The notes under the pieces are model-generated. The model was not told where the DNA came from. It made no database searches and saw nothing but the letters and a program-made list of their open reading frames with translations. From the NCBI GenBank assembly GCA_902560245.1, contig CACELK010000014.1:1-37579 (forward strand): DNA of 37,579 nucleotides, in the 5' to 3' direction. Shown here piece by piece: positions 19,098-27,932 of this stretch (position 1 is the stretch's first letter; the number at the start of each line of letters is the position of its first letter). The DNA is from an uncultured Pelagibacteraceae bacterium. Its GTDB lineage: Bacteria > Pseudomonadota > Alphaproteobacteria > Pelagibacterales > Pelagibacteraceae. The position numbers and the translations under genes were made by a program.

Positions 19098-22000
19098 TTA
19101 ACCTCTTATTCTCTTTATCATAAAATACAGTATCTGTTATAGTTACGTTGATGTTTTTATTTTCCATTGGCACAATAAGTTTTTTTCCTTTCATTTTCTT
19201 TCCACTTCTTACAACAGCAAGAGCAATTGATTTTTTTAAATTTGGACTAAAATAGCTTGAAGTTACATGCCCAAGCATTTCAACAGGTTTTTTATTTATA
19301 TCTTCTACTAATTGAGCACCTTCCTCTAGAACTTCCAAGGGATCTTCAGTTAAAAGTCCAACTAATTGCTTTCTATCTTCTCTAATGGTGTCGCTTCTAT
19401 AAAGAGATCTTTTTCCAATAAAATCATATTTCTTTTTTCCAATAATCCAGTCCATTTGTAAATCTGAAGGTGTCAACGTTCCATCTGTATCTTGACCTGT
19501 AATTATAAAACCTTTTTCAGCTCTCAAAAGGTGCATAGTCTCAGTTCCATAAGGAGTAATATTAAACTCTTTTCCAGCCTCCATACATTTTATCCAAACA
19601 TCTTTCGCATAATTAGATTGAATATTAATTTCATAACTGTGTTCTCCAGTAAAACTTATTCTCATAACTCTACAATTTACGTTATCTATTTTAGAATTTT
19701 TAAAAGACATATGTGGAAAATTTGCATCAGACAAATCTAAATCAGGAATAATTTTTTTCACAATATTTTTTGATCTTGGGCCACAAATACTTATGGTTGA
19801 GTATTGATCTGTAACAGTTGTCAAATAGACATCTAATTCAGGCCACTCTGTTTGAAGATAATCTTCAAGTTTTGAGAGCACGTTAGCTGCTCCTCCTGTC
19901 GTTGTTGTCATAATATAATGATTTTCACCAAGTCTAGTTGTAACTCCATCATCATAAACCATTCCATCTTCATTTAGCATAAGTCCATAACGGCATTTTC
20001 CTATGGCAAGTTTTGACCAAGCGTTTGTATATACTCTATTTAAAAATTCAGAAGCATCGGTGCCTTGAATATCAATTTTTCCTAAGGTTGAGGCATCAAG
20101 AATACCTGCGCCATCTCTGGCTGCTTTACTTTCTCTTTGAACAGCTTGAAACATTGTTTCATTATTTTCAGGAAAGTACCAAGCTCTCTTCCACTGACCA
20201 ACATTTTCAAATTTAGCATTATTTTCAACATGCCAATCATGTATTGCAGTTTTTCTTGTGTGATCAAAAAATTCACCAACATTTCTCCCTACAATTGATC
20301 CAAATGTAAGAGGTGTAAAAGGTGGTCTAAAAGTTGTTGTTCCTAGATCACCCATATTTGTTCCAGTTGTGTCTGCAATAATTCCTAAAGCATGCATGTT
20401 TGATAATTTCCCTTGATCAGTACCCATACCTGTCGTTGTATATCTTTTAACGTGTTCAATAGATTTAAAACCCTCTCTAAGAGCTAATTTAATATCTTTT
20501 GCAGTTGAGTCATTTTGGAAATCTAGAAAAGGTTTTGTTTTGGAAAGCTGTTTATCCGATGGTAACAACCATATATTTCTTTTTTCAGTTTCTTTCGAAC
20601 AAACTACATTTAAACTATCATAAATCGTTTTATCTAAATCTAAAAAAATTTTGATATTTTTAATGGTATTAGTTATTAAATCGTCCAACTCGAAATTTCC
20701 ATTACAGGACCCAACACTAATTTGACTTGAAGGTGATTTATTCATATCTGGTATAAAAATATAATCTTTATCTTTAAATTTTAATTTTCCACCAGACTGT
20801 GTAAATAAATGTACCATAGGCGTCCATCCGCCTGACATACCTAAGCAGTCACAATTAATTTTTATTTTTTTTCCAACTACACTTTCACCATCTGCTGATA
20901 ATTTCTGAACATTTATAGATTTTATTCTTTTATATCCATTGGTATTGACTATAGTATGGCCCCATAAAATATTTATACCAATTTTTTGAACCTTTTTAAC
21001 TAAAAGAGAAGTAGAATTTTCTCTAATATCTATAATTGTATTTACTTTAACTCCACTTTTGTTTAAAGATATAGCAGTTTCATAAGCGCTATCATTATTT
21101 GTAAACAGAGAAATTTCGTTTCCACTTTTTACTCCGAAAAAATCAATATATTTTTTTATAGAGGAGCTTAATAGAATTCCAGGTCTATCGTTGTTATTAA
21201 ATATTAGTGGTCTTTCAATAGATCCAGTTGCAATAACCACTTTTTTTGCTCTTATTTTCCAAAGTCTTTGCCTAATTTTATTTTTTCTTTCATTTGCATT
21301 CAAATGATCTGTCAAATTTTCTCTTGCTAGCAAATAGTTATAGCCATGAAAAGCTGCAAGACTTGTTCTATTTTTTATTAGTAAATTTGGATAATTTTTT
21401 AAATTATCTATTTCCTTTTTAAGCCATTTGTTTGAAGTATCATTATTTATTTTAAAACAATCATCTTCCTGATAAATAGTAGACCCACCTAAATAGTTTT
21501 TATCATCTATTAGTATTGTGTTTAGGCCTTTTTCAGCTGCTAATTTAGCGGATAAAATCCCTGAAATTCCTCCTCCAATAATTAGAACATCGCAATGAGC
21601 ATATTGATGATCATATAAATCAGTGTCTGGCTTTGTAGGAGATTTGCCGAGCCCTGCTGAATGTCTGATAAAAAATTCATATTTTTCCCAAAAACTTGCT
21701 GGCCACATAAAAGTTTTATAATAAAAACCTGCTGGAAGAAGAGGGGATAAAAAATTATTTATTCCTCCTATATCAAAATTAACACTAGGCCAACAATTTT
21801 GACTAAAAGCCTCTAATCCTTCATAAAGTTCAACTTCTGTTGCTCTTACGTTTGGCTCTGTTGATGAAGGATCATTACCTATTTGAACAATTGCATTTGG
21901 TTCCTCTGACCCACAAGTCATAATTCCTCTTGGTCGATGGTATTTAAAACTTCTTCCAACAAGATGTATGTTATTAGCTAATAACGCAGAGGCAAGAGTA

Positions 22001-22101
22001 TCGCCTTTAAAGCCAAAGAGTTTTTGACCATTAAATTTAAACGATATTCTTATAGTCTGATCAATAAAATTATTTTTATTTATACGTAAATTTTTTGACA
22101 T
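19090..22101 (-). CDS. soxA: Sarcosine oxidase alpha subunit
   Basis: This is the largest subunit of heterotetrameric sarcosine oxidase, 1003 residues, close to the usual length. The N-terminal 100 residues have the 2Fe-2S-ferredoxin-like fold seen in this family (GRSFKYHRPRGIMTCGSEEPNA). A dinucleotide-binding domain starts at 171, CDVLIIGGGISGILSAKLA, binding NAD+. A second cofactor segment contains KKVVIATGSIERP. From about 610 the protein becomes a GcvT/aminomethyltransferase-like domain that transfers the methyl carbon to tetrahydrofolate. It lies 2 bp after soxD and overlaps soxG by 8 bp. Confidence 0.97.
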   Translation of the reverse strand: MSKNLRINKNNFIDQTIRISFKFNGQKLFGFKGDTLASALLANNIHLVGRSFKYHRPRGIMTCGSEEPNAIVQIGNDPSSTEPNVRATEVELYEGLEAFSQNCWPSVNFDIGGINNFLSPLLPAGFYYKTFMWPASFWEKYEFFIRHSAGLGKSPTKPDTDLYDHQYAHCDVLIIGGGISGILSAKLAAEKGLNTILIDDKNYLGGSTIYQEDDCFKINNDTSNKWLKKEIDNLKNYPNLLIKNRTSLAAFHGYNYLLARENLTDHLNANERKNKIRQRLWKIRAKKVVIATGSIERPLIFNNNDRPGILLSSSIKKYIDFFGVKSGNEISLFTNNDSAYETAISLNKSGVKVNTIIDIRENSTSLLVKKVQKIGINILWGHTIVNTNGYKRIKSINVQKLSADGESVVGKKIKINCDCLGMSGGWTPMVHLFTQSGGKLKFKDKDYIFIPDMNKSPSSQISVGSCNGNFELDDLITNTIKNIKIFLDLDKTIYDSLNVVCSKETEKRNIWLLPSDKQLSKTKPFLDFQNDSTAKDIKLALREGFKSIEHVKRYTTTGMGTDQGKLSNMHALGIIADTTGTNMGDLGTTTFRPPFTPLTFGSIVGRNVGEFFDHTRKTAIHDWHVENNAKFENVGQWKRAWYFPENNETMFQAVQRESKAARDGAGILDASTLGKIDIQGTDASEFLNRVYTNAWSKLAIGKCRYGLMLNEDGMVYDDGVTTRLGENHYIMTTTTGGAANVLSKLEDYLQTEWPELDVYLTTVTDQYSTISICGPRSKNIVKKIIPDLDLSDANFPHMSFKNSKIDNVNCRVMRISFTGEHSYEINIQSNYAKDVWIKCMEAGKEFNITPYGTETMHLLRAEKGFIITGQDTDGTLTPSDLQMDWIIGKKKYDFIGKRSLYRSDTIREDRKQLVGLLTEDPLEVLEEGAQLVEDINKKPVEMLGHVTSSYFSPNLKKSIALAVVRSGKKMKGKKLIVPMENKNINVTITDTVFYDKENKRLNA

Positions 22102-22103
22102 AA

Positions 22104-22379
22104 CTATTTAAGAGGAGGTCTTTCTCCCATTTTATATATTGCGTGGATTTTATCATTTGATGTATCTCTAACTACATTAAACCATTTTCTACATCCATGT
22201 GCATGGTTCCATCTTTCAAATTGAATTCCTTTGATATTTTTTCTCATAAACAAATATTCAGCCCATTGATCATCACTTAATTCTGTCGGTTGTTTAGGTC
22301 TTTCTATATGAGCTTCACCACCACAGGAAAACTCTGATTGATCTCTTTCTCCGCAATATGGACAATTAATTATAAACAT
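22104..22379 (-). CDS. soxD: Sarcosine oxidase delta subunit
   Basis: This is the zinc-binding small subunit of heterotetrameric sarcosine oxidase. The 91 residues begin [18 protein letters not shown]6, C9, H59 and C63 (in NHAHGCRKWF) fall exactly where the zinc ligands sit in the characterised delta subunit. It overlaps the soxB stop by 1 bp (TAATG) and is followed by soxA after 2 bp. Length is typical (90-100). Confidence 0.96.
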   Translation of the reverse strand: MFIINCPYCGERDQSEFSCGGEAHIERPKQPTELSDDQWAEYLFMRKNIKGIQFERWNHAHGCRKWFNVVRDTSNDKIHAIYKMGERPPLK

Positions 22380-23632
22380 TAGTGTGCAACAGCAGCTGCT
22401 CCATGTTCATCAACTAGATCACCGCTAACAAATCTATTTAAATTAAAAGCTGCATTTAATTTATGAGGTTCATCATTTGCAATAGTATGAGCAAAAAGAT
22501 CACCAGATCCAGGTGTTGCTTTAAATCCTCCTGTTCCCCAACCGCAATTAAAATATAGACCTTTGATATTTGTTTTGCTTATTATAGGACTAGCGTCTGG
22601 ACATATGTCAACAATACCTCCCCATTGTCTTAACATTTTCATTCTACTAAAAATAGGGTACAGTTCCAATATTGCTTTTAAAGTCCCCTCGATCACATCA
22701 TGGCTTCCTCTTTGCGTGTACGAAATATAAGCATCGGTTCCAGCTCCAATAACTAATTCTCCTTTATCAGATTGACTTACATAGGCATGAACAGCATTTG
22801 ACATTACTACAGTATTTATAATTGGTTTTACTGGTTCAGATACAAGTGCTTGTAATGGTTTACTTTCTAAAGGTAATTTTAAACCAGCCATGTTTGCTAT
22901 AACACTTGAATGACCTGCTGCGACAACTCCAATTTTTTTTGTTTTAATGAAACCCTTGTTTGTATCAATTCCTTCAACTTTATCACCATTTCTTTTGATT
23001 CCTTTAACTTCACAATTTTGAATTATATCAACGCCCATATCATCAGCACCACGAGCATAACCCCAAGCAACGGCATCATGCCTTGCGGTTCCAGCTCTTC
23101 TTTGAAGTGTACCACCTAAAACAGGATATCTGATATTTGGCGAAGTATTTATTATAGGACAAAACCTTTTAACTTCTTCAGTATTTAACCAAACTGCGTC
23201 TATTCCATTTAATCTATTTGCATGAGTTCTTCTTTTAAGATCTCTTACATCTTGAAGATTATGAGCTAAGTTCATAACTCCTCTTTGACTGAACATTACA
23301 TTATAATTTAATTCTTGAGATAAGTTCTCCCATATTTTTAAAGCATGATCATATAATCCTGCGCTAGCATCCCATAAATAATTAGATCTAATAATTGTAG
23401 TATTTCGTCCGGTATTACCACCACCAATCCATCCTTTTTCAACGACAGCTATATTTGTCATACCATGTTTCTTTGCTAAATAATAAGCTGTAGCTAAACC
23501 ATGACCACCTCCACCAACAATAACGGCATCGTACTCTTTTTTTGGCTCTGGATCCCTCCATGCTCTTTGCCAATTTTCATGGTTACTTAAAGCATTTTTT
23601 ATTAGTGAAAATATTGAGTATTTATTTTTCAT
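22379..23632 (-). CDS. soxB: Sarcosine oxidase beta subunit
   Basis: This flavin subunit oxidises sarcosine to glycine. The 417 residues have the FAD-binding motif [19 protein letters not shown] (34-52) and the beta-subunit signature [19 protein letters not shown]185 in [17 protein letters not shown] sits in the segment that carries the covalently bound FMN histidine in characterised enzymes; this is by motif memory, not alignment. The C terminus has [18 protein letters not shown]. It is the first gene of soxBDAG and is divergent from tRNA-Ser, separated by 64 bp. SAR11 bacteria use this enzyme at the end of glycine betaine demethylation to make glycine and one-carbon units. Confidence 0.97.
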   Translation of the reverse strand: MKNKYSIFSLIKNALSNHENWQRAWRDPEPKKEYDAVIVGGGGHGLATAYYLAKKHGMTNIAVVEKGWIGGGNTGRNTTIIRSNYLWDASAGLYDHALKIWENLSQELNYNVMFSQRGVMNLAHNLQDVRDLKRRTHANRLNGIDAVWLNTEEVKRFCPIINTSPNIRYPVLGGTLQRRAGTARHDAVAWGYARGADDMGVDIIQNCEVKGIKRNGDKVEGIDTNKGFIKTKKIGVVAAGHSSVIANMAGLKLPLESKPLQALVSEPVKPIINTVVMSNAVHAYVSQSDKGELVIGAGTDAYISYTQRGSHDVIEGTLKAILELYPIFSRMKMLRQWGGIVDICPDASPIISKTNIKGLYFNCGWGTGGFKATPGSGDLFAHTIANDEPHKLNAAFNLNRFVSGDLVDEHGAAAVAH

Positions 23633-23647
23633 TTTCTGAGTGAAATT

Positions 23648-23682
23648 ACTTGATTAGTATTGAATATTCAATGGTTTCAAGT
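23648..23682. promoter_or_regulatory. Nested inverted repeat upstream of soxB and tRNA-Ser, candidate operator
   Basis: The 64-bp divergent spacer holds a perfect 14-bp palindrome, ATTGAATATTCAAT (23659-23672). It is framed by outer arms ACTTGA (23648-23653) and TCAAGT (23677-23682) with nearly the same centre. The inner palindrome starts 27 bp upstream of soxB and ends 25 bp before the tRNA. A loose plus-strand promoter can be drawn as TTGAAT (23660-23665), 17 bp, TACACA (23683-23688). The site is well placed to control soxBDAG, but no regulator family is assigned. Confidence 0.4.
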
Positions 23683-23696
23683 TACACATTAAGCAA

Positions 23697-23791
23697 GGAA
23701 GGATGGGTGAGCTGGTTTAAACCAGCGGTTTGCTAAACCGCCGTACGCTTGAAAAGGTGTACCGAGGGTTCGAATCCCTCTCCTTCCGCCA
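23697..23791 (+). tRNA. tRNA-Ser (anticodon GCU)
   Basis: It folds as a class II tRNA. The acceptor stem is GGAAGGA (23697-23703) with TCCTTCC (23781-23787), then discriminator G and encoded CCA (23789-23791). The D arm is GGT/ACC. The anticodon stem GCGGT/ACCGC encloses TTGCTAA, with anticodon GCT at 23732-23734. A long variable arm follows, as expected for serine. The T arm is GAGGG-TTCGAAT-CCCTC. It decodes AGC/AGU. The final A of CCA directly abuts the stop codon of the convergent slt gene. Confidence 0.97.
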
Positions 23792-26026
23792 TTAATATAA
23801 TGGATCGTCTTTGAAGAAATTTTTCATTTTTATAGGTTTTTTTTCAACCATGTATCTGTAAACATTGTAATTTTCCAGGACTCTTTGGACATAATTTCTA
23901 GTTTCTCTAAATTTAATTAATTCAATCCAATCAATATAATCAATTTGTTTTTTTTGAGGATTTTTATTAAGTTTTTTCCAATATTTGACTCTTTTTGGAC
24001 CGGCATTATAGGCAGCAATTGCAAAAGGATAAGATCCTTCATATTCCAAAAGCAAGCCAGCTATGTAGTGGGATCCTAAATTAATATTATACTCAGGATC
24101 TGTGGTTAATCTAGATTTTGAATAAGGAAGTTTTGATTGCTTAGATACGACCTTTGCAGTATATGGCATTAATTGCATTAACCCCTTCGCTCCAGCATGG
24201 CTATGTGCGGTCATATCAAATTCACTTTCTTGCCGAATAATTGATAATATAAGTGCACTCTCTGGGATCTTTCTCCCATTTATATACTTAGGAGTACTTA
24301 TTAACGGATAATTAAAGTTATTATGAAATCTTTTTTCATAAGATGCCAACTTGGCTATTTGTATTGCAAAATCATATCTTGATATGCTAGTAGCTAATTC
24401 ACCAGCTAGTATCTCACTTCCATTTTCAATGTCTGTTAAAGCTAAATATCGAAGCATATGTTTTGTATATTTGTCTTTATCAAGTTCATCTAACAGCAAA
24501 ATAATTTTAACTACTTCGTTTTCATAAAATTTTTTTTTAAACTTTGGATCAATTTTAGATTGTTCAGACAACTCAAATGGTTCATTTGGATATAATTTTA
24601 GATATGCTAATTGACCATAATAGGTAGTTAGAAATTTTGAAGATTCTTGGTACCATTTATTAGATAGATTTTTATTTATTTTTTCATAAGTTCTACCAAG
24701 CCAATAAGCACCTCTAGATAAACTTATTGGGTATCCTACGTTATTATAAAAGTTTTCAAAATGATCTTTGGCTAATATCGGGTTATTTAGAAAACTTAAA
24801 GATATCCATCCACTCATCCACTCTGCTTGAGCATATTCTGGGCCTTCTTTTAGCGCATGTTTACTAACAATTTTATAGGCGAGTTCATATTTCTTTTTAT
24901 ATATTAATGATCTTGCAATAATTTCTCGCTCTTTCCACCATTTATCAGGTCTAATCATATATTTATCTGTATTTTCAATTTTAAGTAAAATTTCTAACGA
25001 ACTATCGATCCTTCCTCTTTTTCTTCTCCATTTTAATCTGTCATAATTTAATCCAGCATCATCTTTTAATTTTTTTGGAACTTTTGCTATAGCGTTATCT
25101 ACTCCATAAGATTTACTCATTAAAATTTGTCTTGCTGTATATAAAAGTTGATAATCTTTAGGCAGATATCTCAACATTCTTTTAAGATCCCAATGTTTAT
25201 TTTCCCATGCTAAATAATCAGCTCTATTTATATAATCATTATTGTTTAGATATTTTTTAAATTTTTTTCTAAAGAATTTCATTTCAGATCTATTTAAATT
25301 GGCTGTTATCCATCCGTCCTTTATCATTTCTTTTCCAATTGAGGTATTTCCCTTAATTATATGACTTTCGCCTAAAATTAATTTTCCATATCCACTCAAT
25401 GGCTCTTTATTATCAAACCAATTAATTATTTTTTGAGGAGAAATTCTATCAGTTGAGAGTTTATGTTCCGCCAAGTATCGAACTCTATTAATACGAGGAT
25501 AATTTTCATTTTTTTCTATAAATTTATGATAATCATTAAATGAAGCATTATTTCCTTTTGTTAATAAATGTCTCCATTGTATAAAATTATAAATCGACTT
25601 ATCTTTAGATTTTTTTGCTATAGCTAAGGCTTTTGACCACTGTCTTTTTTCTATTTCCTGAATTGCTCTTTTGGCTATAATAAAATCTTTTTGTTTAAAA
25701 TATTTAGATTTTTTCTTTGCTTTAATTATTTCTTTTTTAACGACTAAAGGTTTGCTTTTAGGAATAATTAAACCTATTTTGTTATTAAATTGTTTTATTT
25801 TTTCTTTATTTTCTATGACTTTCTTTACTTTTTTAAGCGGTATTTTAATTTTTTTCTTTGGTTTAGCCTTTGGTTTTAATATTCCCTGAACTATTTTTTC
25901 TTTAGTATTTTCTACCCCTAGGATTGGTTTTTTAGGTGGGATAATTTTTAAATCATTAGCACAAAGCTTTGTCTGTGTTATTAAAAAGAGTATTATATAT
26001 ATAAATAAAAAAGGTTTATTTGACAT
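23792..26026 (-). CDS. slt: Soluble lytic murein transglycosylase (Slt70-type)
   Basis: It cleaves peptidoglycan glycan strands to 1,6-anhydro-muropeptides in the periplasm. The 744 residues start with a signal-peptide-like stretch (FLFIYIILFLITQTKLCAN). A lysine-rich linker follows, then a long alpha-superhelical region of Slt70 type (about 120-570). The C-terminal SLT domain has the catalytic E600 in RQESEFD, GAKGLMQLMPYTA, and AIAAYNAGPKRVKYW. The lysine-proline-rich linker (about 25-115) is longer than in E. coli Slt. It is convergent with tRNA-Ser, with no gap, and divergent from dapA across 42 bp. Confidence 0.94.
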   Translation of the reverse strand: MSNKPFLFIYIILFLITQTKLCANDLKIIPPKKPILGVENTKEKIVQGILKPKAKPKKKIKIPLKKVKKVIENKEKIKQFNNKIGLIIPKSKPLVVKKEIIKAKKKSKYFKQKDFIIAKRAIQEIEKRQWSKALAIAKKSKDKSIYNFIQWRHLLTKGNNASFNDYHKFIEKNENYPRINRVRYLAEHKLSTDRISPQKIINWFDNKEPLSGYGKLILGESHIIKGNTSIGKEMIKDGWITANLNRSEMKFFRKKFKKYLNNNDYINRADYLAWENKHWDLKRMLRYLPKDYQLLYTARQILMSKSYGVDNAIAKVPKKLKDDAGLNYDRLKWRRKRGRIDSSLEILLKIENTDKYMIRPDKWWKEREIIARSLIYKKKYELAYKIVSKHALKEGPEYAQAEWMSGWISLSFLNNPILAKDHFENFYNNVGYPISLSRGAYWLGRTYEKINKNLSNKWYQESSKFLTTYYGQLAYLKLYPNEPFELSEQSKIDPKFKKKFYENEVVKIILLLDELDKDKYTKHMLRYLALTDIENGSEILAGELATSISRYDFAIQIAKLASYEKRFHNNFNYPLISTPKYINGRKIPESALILSIIRQESEFDMTAHSHAGAKGLMQLMPYTAKVVSKQSKLPYSKSRLTTDPEYNINLGSHYIAGLLLEYEGSYPFAIAAYNAGPKRVKYWKKLNKNPQKKQIDYIDWIELIKFRETRNYVQRVLENYNVYRYMVEKKPIKMKNFFKDDPLY

Positions 26027-26068
26027 AAATTTTACTAAATGAATCCATAAATTATGTTATAAGTATTT

Positions 26069-26953
26069 ATGTTTAAAGGATCAAATGTTGCTTTAATTAC
26101 ACCATTTAAAAACAATCAACTTGACATTGATTGTTACATTAAATTGATACATTTTCATTTAAAAAATGGGACAAATGGCTTAGTTCCTGCTGGTACAACA
26201 GGAGAATCTCCTACATTAAGTCACAAAGAACACGAAAAGGTAATCGAGTTGTGCATTAATGAAGTTAAAGGAAAAATACCGATTATTGCTGGCACCGGTT
26301 CTAATTCAACTGAAGAAGCAATATCTTTAACCAAGCATGCTGAAAACGTTGGTGCAGATGGAGCTTTGGTCGTTACACCTTATTATAACAAACCAACCCA
26401 AGAAGGGCTATATCAGCACTACAAGGCTATAAATGACAACACAAGTATTCCAATAATAATTTATAACATTCCTAGCAGATGCGTAATTGATATGTCAGTT
26501 GATACCATGGCGAGATTATTTGAATTAAAAAATATTGTAGGAGTTAAAGATGCTACAGGTGACCCTAAAAGAATAGAACAAACTATTAATAAATTAGGAA
26601 ATGATTTTATTCAGCTTACTGGTGAAGACGGGTTCGCATTTGATTTTAACAAAAGGGGAGGAGTGGGTATAATTTCAGTAACTGCGAATATTGCTCCAAA
26701 ATTATGTTCAGATTTTCAAAGATTTTCAAAATCAAAACTAAAAGAAGAAATTATAGAAGCAGAAAAAATTGATAAAATTTTACAACCACTTCATAAATCA
26801 TTATTTTTAGAAAGCAATCCAGCTCCAGTCAAGTTTGCAGCTAAGATTTTGGGTTTATGTGATGATGAAGTTAGACTACCATTGGTTAAAATAAAAAAAG
26901 AAACTCAAGAAAAAATTAAAGAAGCTTTATCTTTGGCTAATCTCATCAATTAA
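26069..26953 (+). CDS. dapA: 4-hydroxy-tetrahydrodipicolinate synthase
   Basis: It condenses pyruvate with aspartate semialdehyde in the lysine/diaminopimelate pathway. The 294-residue TIM barrel shows the GTTGESPTL pyruvate-binding loop (42-50), [10 protein letters not shown]132 in IIYNIPSRC and the Schiff-base lysine K160 in VGVKDATGD. These align by position with the E. coli active-site residues (Y133, K161). It heads the plus-strand housekeeping run and shares a 1-bp TAATG junction with smpB. The product feeds peptidoglycan, matching the neighbouring slt in theme only. Confidence 0.97.
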   Translation: MFKGSNVALITPFKNNQLDIDCYIKLIHFHLKNGTNGLVPAGTTGESPTLSHKEHEKVIELCINEVKGKIPIIAGTGSNSTEEAISLTKHAENVGADGALVVTPYYNKPTQEGLYQHYKAINDNTSIPIIIYNIPSRCVIDMSVDTMARLFELKNIVGVKDATGDPKRIEQTINKLGNDFIQLTGEDGFAFDFNKRGGVGIISVTANIAPKLCSDFQRFSKSKLKEEIIEAEKIDKILQPLHKSLFLESNPAPVKFAAKILGLCDDEVRLPLVKIKKETQEKIKEALSLANLIN

Positions 26954-27423
26954 TGAAAAAAAAAACCAATTCTGGTTTAAAAATTATTTGTTTAAATAGG
27001 AAGGCAAGTTTTAATTATTTTTTTGAGGATTTGTATGAGGCTGGAATAGTTTTAAAAGGTTCAGAAATAAAATCCGTTAGGAATGGAAAAGTAAATATCG
27101 CAGATTCGTACGGTATAGAAAAAGACGGAGAAATCTATCTAATTAATTCACATATTTCATCATATAAACAAGCAAGTTATATTAATCATAATCCATTGGA
27201 TGAGAGAAAACTTCTACTCAACAAAAGAGAAATTAATAAACTTATAGGGAAAGTACAAAAAGAGGGATTTACTTTAATACCTACAAAAATGTATTTTAAA
27301 AGTGGAAAAGCAAAAATCGAACTAGCTGTTGCAAAAGGAAAAAGACAGTATGACAAAAGGCAAGATATAAAAAAAAGAGATTGGAATCGTGATAAAGCAA
27401 GATATGTCAGAAAAACAAGCTAA
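26953..27423 (+). CDS. smpB: SsrA (tmRNA)-binding protein SmpB
   Basis: It carries tmRNA to stalled ribosomes for trans-translation. The 156 residues contain the family blocks [40 protein letters not shown] and [17 protein letters not shown]. The basic C-terminal tail [25 protein letters not shown] becomes helical on the ribosome. It starts within the dapA stop (TAATG). An A10 run (26956-26965) directly follows the ATG. No ssrA gene is seen in this window. Confidence 0.97.
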   Translation: MKKKTNSGLKIICLNRKASFNYFFEDLYEAGIVLKGSEIKSVRNGKVNIADSYGIEKDGEIYLINSHISSYKQASYINHNPLDERKLLLNKREINKLIGKVQKEGFTLIPTKMYFKSGKAKIELAVAKGKRQYDKRQDIKKRDWNRDKARYVRKTS

Positions 27424-27913
27424 AATTGCATTTTTAGCCATAGGATCTAATTTAGGTAATAGAAAATTAAATATTGAATTAACCAAATTTAAACTTCAAA
27501 GCAACTTAATTAATATATTAAAATCATCAAGTCTGTATGAGACAAGCTCATGGCCAGATAAAACTAAACCAAAATTTTTAAACAACGTAATTAAAATTAA
27601 AACTTATTTATCTCCAGCTCAACTTTTAAAAATATGTAAAAAAATTGAATTTCAGTTGGGTAGAAAAAGAAAAGCAAAAAATGAACCTAGAACTTGTGAT
27701 ATTGATATTATTGATTATGACCAAAAAGCTGTAAAATCAATAAACTCTTATAGTATAGTGATACCTCATCCTCGTATGGAAAGTAGAAATTTTGTTCTAA
27801 TACCTTTATACGAATTATCAAAAAACTGGAAGCATCCAATTAAAAAAGTAAATATTGTTAAATTAATAAGCTTTTTAGACGCAAAGGATTTAACAAGTAT
27901 TAAACAAATCTAA
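27404..27913 (+). CDS. folK: 2-amino-4-hydroxy-6-hydroxymethyldihydropteridine pyrophosphokinase
   Basis: It transfers pyrophosphate from ATP to the pterin in folate synthesis. The 169 residues from the ATG at 27404 show [49 protein letters not shown] (with the metal-binding DID) and [19 protein letters not shown]. It overlaps smpB by 20 bp; a GTG at 27389 would lengthen it by five residues. Folate supply connects to the sarcosine oxidase, GlyA and one-carbon chemistry in the window. Confidence 0.95.
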   Translation: MSEKQAKIAFLAIGSNLGNRKLNIELTKFKLQSNLINILKSSSLYETSSWPDKTKPKFLNNVIKIKTYLSPAQLLKICKKIEFQLGRKRKAKNEPRTCDIDIIDYDQKAVKSINSYSIVIPHPRMESRNFVLIPLYELSKNWKHPIKKVNIVKLISFLDAKDLTSIKQI

Positions 27914-27932
27914 AATAATGATATAATAAAAC

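Noticed and set aside
23633..23696. Riboswitch (such as a glycine riboswitch) upstream of soxB
   Set aside because: The spacer is only 64 bp and lacks the paired GC-rich helices a glycine aptamer needs.
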